From positions 1 to 12,663 of the forward strand of contig JAFAYN010000444.1 of the NCBI GenBank assembly GCA_019240375.1: a stretch of DNA of 12,663 nt, read 5' to 3'. This document shows, one piece after another, positions 7,171 through 12,663 of the stretch (positions are counted from its first letter, which is position 1; each line of letters starts with the position of its first letter). Below the pieces are notes generated by a model. That model was not told the origin of the DNA, did not search any database, and was given only the letters and a program-made list of their open reading frames with translations. Position numbers and translations under genes: made by a program. This stretch comes from Gemmatimonadota bacterium (lineage in GTDB: Bacteria; Gemmatimonadota; Gemmatimonadetes; Longimicrobiales; Longimicrobiaceae).

Positions 7171-7212
7171 AGGAGGGCGGGGCACCCGGGGTGCTCCGCC
7201 CTCCTTGCTTTC
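7171..7212 (+). terminator. Terminator hairpin after the M28 peptidase gene
   Basis: Arms 7171-7185 and 7191-7205 form a 15-bp stem with one G-T wobble and a 5-nt loop (CCGGG). The right arm runs into TGCTTTCC, a modest T-rich tail. It lies 35 bp after the stop codon and separates the peptidase from the phosphatase gene. Confidence 0.75.
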
Positions 7213-7305
7213 CGGCACGGGGTTCGATCCTTGCGGTCCCGCCTACCCTCCCGGAAGGGAAACCCGGGTCCCCCGACCGCCGTTTCGCACCCGTCCGCCG
7301 CGCGC

Positions 7306-8913
7306 ATGACCAGGCTCCGCACCCCGTCCCGAAGCACCCCCGTCCGCCCGAAGCGCGCCGCGCCGGCCGATCCCGCGGCCGCCTTCCCGCTCCGCGTCGC
7401 CTCGGTGGACGTGGGCTCCAACGCCATCCGCTTCGTCGCGGCCGAGTTCACCGGCCCCGCCACCTACACGGTGCTGCACGAGAAGCGGGTGGGGGTGCGG
7501 CTGGGGCACGACGTGTTCCTCACCGGGAAGCTTGCGCCCGAGGCGATGGAGGCCGCGGTCGGGGCGCTGACGCGCTTCGCGGGGTGGATGGAGCGGCTGG
7601 GGATCGAGCACTACCGTGCCACCGCCACCAGCGCCGTGCGCGAGAGTCGCAACGGCAAGGAGTTCGTGCGGCGGGTGCTGGACGAGGCGGGGCTGGAGCT
7701 GGAAGTGATCACCGGCTACGAGGAGGCGCAGCTCGTCTACGAGGCGGTGAAGAGCCGCATTCCGCTGGGGCGCGACAAGTGGATCCTGGTGGACCTGGGG
7801 GGCGGGAGCGTGGAGGTGTCGCTGGCCGACGACTCGGGGGTCCTGTGGAGCGAGTCGCACACCATGGGGTCGGTGCGCCTGCTGGAAGAGCTGTCCGTCT
7901 CCGGCGATGAGCCGGGGCGCTTCCAGCGGCTCCTCCGCGAGTACGCGGCCACCCTGCAGGTCCCGGCGGCGGCGCAGCACTGGAACCCCGCGGGGATGAT
8001 CGCCACCGGCGGCAACATCGAGGCGCTGGCGAAGCTGGCCGGCACCCCGCCGAAGGGGGGCGAGTCCGGCTCGCTCCCGGTCGCGGCGCTGCGCGACACC
8101 ATCGCCATGCTGGCCCGCATGCCTTTCCGCGAGCGGGTGGAGAAGCTGGGGCTGCGCGAGGACCGCGCCGACGTGATCCTCCCCGCAGCCATGGTCTACG
8201 AGCGATTGGCGACACTGGCCGGGGTGGACTCCATCCACGTCCCCGGGGTGGGGGTCAAGAACGGGCTCCTCCTGGACCTGGTGGAGGACCTGACCACGCA
8301 CCAGGAGTGGGAGGACCGGCGCGAGCGGCACGCGGTGGAGGGGGCGCTGGCGATGGGGCGGCGCTACCTGTTCGACGAGGCGCACGCGGTGCACGTCGCC
8401 CGGCTGGCGGGGTCGCTCTTCGAGCAATTGCGCGAGGTGCACGGGCTGGGGAGCGCCGACCGGCGCGTCCTCCTGGGCGCGGCGGTGCTGCATGACGTGG
8501 GGGGGTACGTCAGCCGCAAGCGGCACCACAAGCACTCGCTGTACCTGATCTCGCAGTCCGAGCTTCCCGGATTCGCCCCGGAAGAGATCTGGCTGGTCGC
8601 CAACGTGGCGCGCTACCACCGCAAGGGCGAGCCTACCACTGATCACGACTCGTTCGCGCGCCTCTCTCCCGAGGAGCGGGAGCGGGTGACGCGGATGGCG
8701 GCGCTCCTGCGCATTGCCGACGCGCTGGACCGCGAGCACCAGCAGAACGTGGCCGCGGTACGCGCCCGGGTGGAGAAGGGGCGGCTGGTGCTGGAGGCGG
8801 AGGGGACGGGCGACCTGCTGCTGGAGCGCTGGGCGCTGCGGCAGAAGGCGGGGCTTTTCGCGCGGGTGTTCGGGATGGAGGTGCGGCTGGTCGGCGGCGA
8901 GGCGGACGACTGA
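7306..8913 (+). CDS. Ppx/GppA-family phosphatase with C-terminal HD domain
   Basis: This 535-residue cytoplasmic protein matches exopolyphosphatase / guanosine pentaphosphatase enzymes, which shorten polyphosphate and/or convert pppGpp to ppGpp. Sugar-kinase/Hsp70-fold motifs appear in order: VDVGSNAIRF (34-43), ATATSAVRESRNG (105-117), the catalytic-glutamate region TGYEEAQLVY (136-145), DLGGGSVE (163-170) and TGGN (234-237). The C-terminal HD-like domain (about 340-480) has His363, His396-Asp397 (LHDVGG), His438 (RYHRKGEP) and Asp472 or Asp475 (IADALDREH). Two-domain length fits Ppx/GppA. ATG 7306 gives a 27-residue Arg/Pro/Ala-rich leader before the core and has no clear ribosome site, so the true start could be later. 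Ppx and GppA activities cannot be told apart by reading. Confidence 0.92.
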   Translation: MTRLRTPSRSTPVRPKRAAPADPAAAFPLRVASVDVGSNAIRFVAAEFTGPATYTVLHEKRVGVRLGHDVFLTGKLAPEAMEAAVGALTRFAGWMERLGIEHYRATATSAVRESRNGKEFVRRVLDEAGLELEVITGYEEAQLVYEAVKSRIPLGRDKWILVDLGGGSVEVSLADDSGVLWSESHTMGSVRLLEELSVSGDEPGRFQRLLREYAATLQVPAAAQHWNPAGMIATGGNIEALAKLAGTPPKGGESGSLPVAALRDTIAMLARMPFRERVEKLGLREDRADVILPAAMVYERLATLAGVDSIHVPGVGVKNGLLLDLVEDLTTHQEWEDRRERHAVEGALAMGRRYLFDEAHAVHVARLAGSLFEQLREVHGLGSADRRVLLGAAVLHDVGGYVSRKRHHKHSLYLISQSELPGFAPEEIWLVANVARYHRKGEPTTDHDSFARLSPEERERVTRMAALLRIADALDREHQQNVAAVRARVEKGRLVLEAEGTGDLLLERWALRQKAGLFARVFGMEVRLVGGEADD

Positions 8914-8948
8914 ACGGCTGGAGCTGGAACGGCGTGATTTGGGCGTCT

Positions 8949-9044
8949 CCCCGGCTGCGCCGGGGCCGGGCTGCGGCTCCGTAGCACACGATACGACCGT
9001 GTGCAACGGAGGCGAGCCCCGGGGAACTGCTCCCGGGTCTCGCC
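8949..9044. terminator. Three-hairpin convergent terminator region
   Basis: This gap lies between converging genes. Hairpin 1 is a perfect 7-bp stem (8949-8955 with 8959-8965, loop TGC). Hairpin 2 pairs 8977-8982 with 9006-9011 and GCACAC (8984-8989) with GTGTGC (8999-9004), with an A-A mismatch between. Hairpin 3 pairs GGCGAG (9011-9016) and CCCGGG (9018-9023) with CCCGGG (9032-9037) and CTCGCC (9039-9044), with one mismatch. No T-tract flanks them on either strand, so they probably act as a bidirectional hairpin-type terminator. Confidence 0.55.
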
Positions 9045-9084
9045 GCTGCGCGCTCGCATCCCTGACGCGGGCATCTTCCCGGGG

Positions 9085-9507
9085 CTACTCCTGCCAGCGC
9101 TCCGCCCGGGGGACCAGCCCCACCACCTGCACCCCCGCCGCTCTCGAGGCGTCCACCGCCCGGATCACGTCGCCGTAGCTCGTCCCTTCCGCTCCCTGCA
9201 CGAACACCACCTTGCGCGGCCTCGGCGCGAACACCCCCTGCAGCGTGGCGGCGAGGCTCGCGGCGGCCACCGGCTGCGAGTTGAGCAGGTAGCGCGGGCC
9301 TGGCTCCACCTGCAGCACGATCTGGTCGGGCTTCAGCCCGGGTACCTCCTGGCCGGTGGTCGGGGGGAGCTGCACGCTCACCCCTCGCTGGAGCTGCTGC
9401 TGCACCACCATGAAGATGATGAGGAGCACCAGGAGCACGTCGATCATCGGCGTGACGTTGATCTCCGAGTTCGGCCCGCCCTTCCCCCTGGCTACGGTCA
9501 TTCCCAT
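9085..9507 (-). CDS. exbD: ExbD/TolR-type biopolymer transport protein
   Basis: This 140-residue inner-membrane protein has the ExbD/TolR layout: a short cytoplasmic N-terminus (1-20), one membrane helix (about 22-36, IDVLLVLLIIFMVV) and a periplasmic domain. The SEINVTPMIDVLL motif contains Asp23, the family's conserved intramembrane aspartate needed for proton-driven motor function with ExbB/TolQ. The periplasmic part ends with SYGDVIRAVDASRAAGVQVVGLVP, the usual ExbD C-terminal pattern. The start is ATG 9507, preceded on the minus strand by a G-run about 5 bp upstream; it gives the typical MGMTV start. The frame is open further upstream (ATG 9609), but those 34 residues are not ExbD-like. 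No ExbB/TolQ or TonB/TolA gene lies in the window. A 197-bp gap without a recognisable gene separates it from the M48 gene. Confidence 0.92.
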   Translation of the reverse strand: MGMTVARGKGGPNSEINVTPMIDVLLVLLIIFMVVQQQLQRGVSVQLPPTTGQEVPGLKPDQIVLQVEPGPRYLLNSQPVAAASLAATLQGVFAPRPRKVVFVQGAEGTSYGDVIRAVDASRAAGVQVVGLVPRAERWQE

Positions 9508-9704
9508 GCGGCCCCCCACGTTGCGGTTGACGATGGCGCCTCGTTCCGGGTCCGGAGGGGCAACGAGTGTTCCAGCGGGAGGGCGGACCTGGGGCGGGAG
9601 GATGTGCATACGCCGCAGCGGGTTGTGGGGAACGGCGCGTTCGGCGGGGTGGGGCGGGCGTCCGCGCGGGCGGACCGGGGTGTCCTCCGGCGGGGACTGC
9701 GCGG

Positions 9705-10634
9705 CTACGGCGTCAGCGCCTCCCCCGCCTCCCGCTTGCGCGCGATCTCCCGCGCGACGGCGTCCAGGGCGACGATCCGCTGGGCCATGAAGGTGCGCAT
9801 CCCGGCCGGTGCCTCCTCGGTGTTCACCCACTCGGCGGCGAAGCGCCGCAGGAAGTCCGCCGCCCCGGCCACGCCGTACCCCGCCCGCGCCGCCAGGTAG
9901 CACCCCAGGTCGTCGGCCTCCAGCTCGAAGCGCTGCTGCGGGGTGGGGAGGAGGCGGTGGTGGAGGATCTCGTGGGCGATCTCGTGCCCCACCACCTGCG
10001 CCAGCTCGTCGTCCGACTCCACGAAGCGCATCATCCCGGTGGTGACGGAAACCCCGTTCCCGCCGGAGCGCCCCTCCAGCACGTGGCTCCAGGCCAGGGT
10101 CACGGGGTGCGAGCAGGCGGGGACCGAGGTGACGGAGGCGGTCAGGAGCGAGTCGCCCCGCACGAAGCGCAGGGCCAGGGGGGCGACCGTGGGGCGGCTC
10201 CCGGTCACCTCCAGCTCGCGCGGGTCCCAGACCGGACGCCCGCCCGCCGTGACGACGCGGTCCCCCTGCTGCACGCCGGCCCGGTCGGCGGGGGAGCCGG
10301 GGAGGACGAAGATGACCTGCATGACGGGGAAGCCGGCGAAGCGCGCCGTCATCCGCTCCCCCGGGGTGTCCGGGGGGAGCGGCACGGCGAAGATCCCCAG
10401 GAAGCGCCCCACCTCCCGCCCGCACAGCTCCGGGCTGGCGGTGCGGATCCGGGCGCTTACGCTCATCAGCCGCTCGCGGTAGCGCAGGTAGCGCCGGGCG
10501 GTCAGGGTGTCCTGGGCGATCAGCTCCGCCGCCACCCTTTCCGGCGGGAGCGCGGGACGGCGCAGGGGGACGGAGGCGCACCCCGCGGCGGCCAGGAGCA
10601 GGAGGGCGCAGATCCCCCCGCGCAGGGATCGCAT
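9705..10634 (-). CDS. PDZ-containing M48-family metallopeptidase, lipoprotein
   Basis: This 309-residue protein has a lipoprotein signal peptide: Arg3/Arg6, hydrophobic 8-18, lipobox AAGC with Cys19, then serine-free RRP-rich linker. It is probably anchored in the outer or inner membrane facing the periplasm. A PDZ-like domain at about 78-165 contains VLPGSPADRAGVQQGDRVVTAGGRPV. The zinc peptidase core is at about 195-255: HEIAH (217-221) and ELEADDLG (237-244), where Glu239 should be the third zinc ligand. Only 17 residues separate the two metal motifs, shorter than in BepA- or HtpX-type M48 enzymes, and there is no TPR domain. It resembles M48-like envelope peptidases linked to outer-membrane quality control, but its substrate is unknown. 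The gene starts 8 bp after the stop of the 101-residue gene, so the two are probably co-transcribed. Confidence 0.88.
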   Translation of the reverse strand: MRSLRGGICALLLLAAAGCASVPLRRPALPPERVAAELIAQDTLTARRYLRYRERLMSVSARIRTASPELCGREVGRFLGIFAVPLPPDTPGERMTARFAGFPVMQVIFVLPGSPADRAGVQQGDRVVTAGGRPVWDPRELEVTGSRPTVAPLALRFVRGDSLLTASVTSVPACSHPVTLAWSHVLEGRSGGNGVSVTTGMMRFVESDDELAQVVGHEIAHEILHHRLLPTPQQRFELEADDLGCYLAARAGYGVAGAADFLRRFAAEWVNTEEAPAGMRTFMAQRIVALDAVAREIARKREAGEALTP

Positions 10635-10642
10635 CGGCCGGC

Positions 10643-10948
10643 CTATACGGCGGAGGGCGGAGGACCGAAGCGCTCGTCCAGGTGCACGACCACGCGCTCC
10701 AGCGTGACGATGTGGCGGTACAGGTCGGGCCGCTTCTGCCCCAGCTCGCGGATTAGCCCGCTCAGCGTGGGGGTGAGCTGCGCCTGCACCGAGGGCGGGG
10801 CGTACGGGAGGAGCCCGATGGCACGGGAAGCGTCCATCTGCATCTCGCGCGGTGTGGCCCAGGCGCGCCGGGTGACGCGCAGGAGCAGCCGCCGGAGGAG
10901 GTCGTGCAGCTCCCGCAGCTCGGGCGGGGCGGATTCGTTCGGTTCCAT
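10643..10948 (-). CDS. Small alpha-helical protein of unknown function
   Basis: I do not recognise this 101-residue protein. It is soluble-looking, with no signal peptide or membrane helix, and is rich in Leu, Arg and Pro. Two amphipathic stretches are visible: residues 10-36 (ELRELHDLLRRLLLRVTRRA) and about 58-92 (LTPTLSGLIRELGQKRPDLY, then LERVVVHLDERFG). ATG 10948 was chosen because upstream in-frame starts (ATG about 11008 and 11149) add a low-quality, non-helical leader; no clear ribosome site distinguishes them. It lies 8 bp upstream of the M48 lipoprotein gene, which supports it being a real gene and a possible cytoplasmic partner of that operon. Confidence 0.6.
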   Translation of the reverse strand: MEPNESAPPELRELHDLLRRLLLRVTRRAWATPREMQMDASRAIGLLPYAPPSVQAQLTPTLSGLIRELGQKRPDLYRHIVTLERVVVHLDERFGPPPSAV

Positions 10949-11073
10949 CGTGTCGGGCGATGCGTACGGGGCGACGAGGTCATGTGGAGGAAGAATCGTC
11001 CCCCGCATCGTGGCAAGGTACGTCCGTGCGCATGGGAAACGACAGTAGCCCGGCGCACCCGAGCCGAACGAGC

Positions 11074-11091
11074 GTACCGGAATTCCCGTAC
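11074..11091. promoter_or_regulatory. 18-bp dyad, possible operator
   Basis: The sequence is GTAC-C-GGAATTCC-C-GTAC. Apart from one mismatched pair (positions 11078/11087) it is a perfect palindrome centred on GGAATTCC. It lies between divergent genes, 126 bp from the minus-strand start and 205 bp from the plus-strand start, as an operator for a dimeric regulator might. It has no loop, so a protein site is likelier than an RNA hairpin. Confidence 0.35.
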
Positions 11092-11165
11092 CTCCGGGGC
11101 GCCGGGGTGAGAGGCTGTACCAGATGTGTCCCAGTGGCCCGGATCCCACCCCTGCCGGGCGGTGC

Positions 11166-11195
11166 TTGTGGCGCCGTAAGTTGTTGCTGTATCTG
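11166..11195 (+). promoter_or_regulatory. Weak candidate promoter for the solenoid protein gene
   Basis: TTGTGG (11166-11171) and TATCTG (11190-11195), spaced 18 bp, lie in the AT-richer stretch about 100 bp before ATG 11296. Each hexamer matches only part of the consensus. Confidence 0.2.
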
Positions 11196-11295
11196 GTTAT
11201 GAAGTTCAGTTTTCCGTCGGGTGTGCTCGGTATGCGTATTGCTGCCCGATGTTTTGCTCTCCGTCGGATTCCACCCGCCGAAACCCTCCCGAGCC

Positions 11296-12663
11296 ATGAG
11301 CACCTCCCCCACCACCCCGCCTGTCGTGCCGTCAGGTCCGCCGTTCAGACTGCGCATCGAGCGGCGCAGGGAAGAAGGGGTGGCGAGGCGCGGCATCTTT
11401 TCGCGGGTGCTCCGCTACTTCCGCAAGCTGTCTTCCGCGGAGCGGAGCCTCCTGAACGCGCTCCCCCTGGGAGGAACGGTCCGCTGCACCGACCCCGCGG
11501 GCGCCGGAGGCGAAGTCCTGGAGGGAAGGCTCCGGGCGGAGCTGCTCCGGTGGGTCTGCACGGACCCGGAGGTCTGTTCGCGTACGGACATCCGGGGGAT
11601 CGAGGTGGTGAACGGTACGATCGCCGGGGTGCTCGACCTGTCGTTCTGCGACGTCTCCTTCCCCATCCTGTTCCGCGACTGCCATTTTCCCGACGGGATC
11701 GACCTCACGTCGGCCAAGCTGTGCCGCCTGGAGATCCAGGGCGGGAGCAGCGGCCCCATCCGGGCTTCGTTCGTCGAGGTCGCGTACGACCTGGCGATCG
11801 ACGGAAACTTCTCGGTGAAGGGGAGCACGTCCTTCGCCGACGCGAACATCCACGGCAGCTTCGGCTGCCGCGGAGGGCGGTTCGTCAACCCGCAGGGCGT
11901 GGCCCTGGACTGCTCCCGGATCGAGGTGGACGGAGACGTGGAGTTCAGCGACCGCTTCCGCGCGCTCGGTACCGTGCACCTGGCGGGCGCCAAACTCGGG
12001 AGCAGCCTGTACTGCGGAGGGGGGAGATTTCTCGGCCGCAGGAGAAAGTCGCGGCCCGAGGCCGCCGCCGACGTACAGTCGACCCGGGCGCTGGACGCGG
12101 AAGGGATCGAGGTGCGCGGCGACATCTACCTCGACCGGGTGACCGGGAGCCTTTCCTCCAGCCGTCCGTTCCACGGGTTCGGGGAGGTCCGCCTGGTGGG
12201 CGCGAACGTGGGCGACACCATCGACTGCCGCGACGCGGTCCTCCGCAGCCGGGGGCGGAAGGCGCTGGCCATGGATCGGGCGAAGACCGGGGGAACCGTC
12301 TTCCTGGCGGACCTCAGGGCCCGGGGCGAGGTCCGGCTGGTCGGCGCGGTCATCGGGGGGAACCTGGAGTGCAGGGGGGCGAGGATCCTCAACGGCGGGA
12401 TCGCCGTCCCGGAGGGGAGCCCCGGACGGCGGCACGGTACGGACCCCCGCGGCGACTTCGCGCTGAACGCCGACCGGGTCCGGGTGAGCGGCACGGTCCA
12501 TCTCACCCATGGATTCGAGTCGCACGGACAGGTCCGCCTCGTTTCGGCCGCCATCACGGGAAGCCTGGTCCTCACGGGCGCGACACTGCGGGCCGGGGAC
12601 GACGTGGCGCTGCGGGCGGACGGCGCGACCGTGGGAGGAAACGTCTACCTCAACACGAACCGC
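11296..12663 (+). CDS. Repeat protein, predicted beta-solenoid (3' end outside window)
   Basis: The reading frame is open from ATG 11296 to the window end, giving 456 residues without a stop. Residues 1-60 are a Pro/Thr-rich start and a basic helix-like segment (RRREEGVARRGIFSRVLRYF). From about 105 onward the chain is built of short beta-strand repeats such as GEVRLVGANVGDTIDCRDAV and GEVRLVGAVIGGNLECRGAR. Larger units begin with 'AL.A' at residues 203, 265, 323, 389 and 438. This resembles pentapeptide-like solenoid proteins, including Streptomyces proteins annotated, without good reason, as membrane-associated oxidoreductases. No catalytic motif, signal peptide or membrane helix is visible in this part. 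Codon choice is more mixed than in neighbouring genes (more GGA, ACG, TTC/TTT), hinting at a different history. No clear ribosome site precedes the ATG. Confidence 0.78.
   Translation, partial: MSTSPTTPPVVPSGPPFRLRIERRREEGVARRGIFSRVLRYFRKLSSAERSLLNALPLGGTVRCTDPAGAGGEVLEGRLRAELLRWVCTDPEVCSRTDIRGIEVVNGTIAGVLDLSFCDVSFPILFRDCHFPDGIDLTSAKLCRLEIQGGSSGPIRASFVEVAYDLAIDGNFSVKGSTSFADANIHGSFGCRGGRFVNPQGVALDCSRIEVDGDVEFSDRFRALGTVHLAGAKLGSSLYCGGGRFLGRRRKSRPEAAADVQSTRALDAEGIEVRGDIYLDRVTGSLSSSRPFHGFGEVRLVGANVGDTIDCRDAVLRSRGRKALAMDRAKTGGTVFLADLRARGEVRLVGAVIGGNLECRGARILNGGIAVPEGSPGRRHGTDPRGDFALNADRVRVSGTVHLTHGFESHGQVRLVSAAITGSLVLTGATLRAGDDVALRADGATVGGNVYLNTNR

Larger units (their letters stand above)
10949..11295. 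other. Divergent intergenic region, locally AT-richer
   Basis: These 347 bp separate the minus-strand M48 operon from the plus-strand solenoid gene. I see no convincing gene. The left half is GC-rich and holds the 18-bp dyad at 11074-11091. The stretch from about 11175 to 11260 is clearly AT-richer than the rest of the window and may hold the plus-strand promoter and 5' untranslated region. The octamer TCCGTCGG occurs at 11213-11220 and again at 11260-11267. Confidence 0.6.

Noticed and set aside
7243..9006. Another 587-codon minus-strand open frame
   Set aside because: It mirrors the Ppx/GppA gene and has no recognisable domain.
9001..9900. Plus-strand open frame of 299 codons across the exbD region
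   Set aside because: It overlaps the convincingly coding exbD and M48 genes in antisense and has shadow-type composition.
10949..11149. Longer N-terminus for the 101-residue gene
   Set aside because: The added residues are Gly/Pro/Arg-rich with no helix pattern and cover the dyad region; ATG 10948 is more plausible though not proven.
11213..11267. Two copies of TCCGTCGG as a possible repeat array
   Set aside because: Only two 8-bp copies 47 bp apart; easily due to chance, and no third copy or CRISPR-like spacing is present.
1..12663. Mobile element, tRNA or attachment site
   Set aside because: No transposase, integrase, terminal inverted repeats, tRNA cloverleaf or flanking direct repeats could be recognised.

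Overview
The window is a GC-rich, densely coded stretch of bacterial chromosome. The protein set suggests Gemmatimonadota, possibly a Longimicrobium-like lineage: a cyanophycin cluster, a tryptophan-rich 90-residue protein of a type I associate with that phylum, and a characteristic ExbD. This assignment rests on family resemblance only. I see no rRNA, tRNA, CRISPR array, insertion sequence or transposase.

Positions 1-3321 hold a cyanophycin (multi-L-arginyl-poly-L-aspartate) cluster on the + strand. It starts with the 3' two thirds of a cyanophycin synthetase gene (cphA), whose 5' part lies outside the window. Next, 4 bp downstream, is an unusual 356-residue CphA-like protein. It keeps the CphA N-terminal domain, lacks the ATP-grasp domain, and carries what looks like an eroded Mur-ligase domain with a destroyed P-loop. 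The cyanophycinase gene (cphB) follows, overlapping that gene by 17 bp. A strong hairpin at 3281-3321 closes the unit. The layout implies that polymer synthesis, a CphA-derived accessory protein and polymer breakdown are expressed together.

Positions 3394-5358 hold a likely second transcription unit: a CdaR/PucR-family regulator, a single-domain response regulator and a 90-residue protein of unknown function. No histidine kinase is present.

Positions 5435-8913 hold an exported PA-domain M28 zinc peptidase with its own terminator hairpin, then a Ppx/GppA-type phosphatase with a C-terminal HD domain. The convergent gap at 8914-9084 carries three stacked hairpins.

Positions 9085-10948 on the - strand hold, in transcription order, a 101-residue protein of unknown function, a small PDZ-M48 lipoprotein metallopeptidase and an ExbD/TolR-type membrane protein.

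Positions 10949-11295 are a divergent, locally AT-richer intergenic region with an 18-bp dyad. From 11296 to the window edge, a + strand gene encodes a repeat protein predicted to form a beta-solenoid; it is cut off by the window end.

The most notable feature is the pseudo-enzyme-like CphA paralogue between cphA and cphB. The truncated solenoid protein and the intergenic dyad come next.
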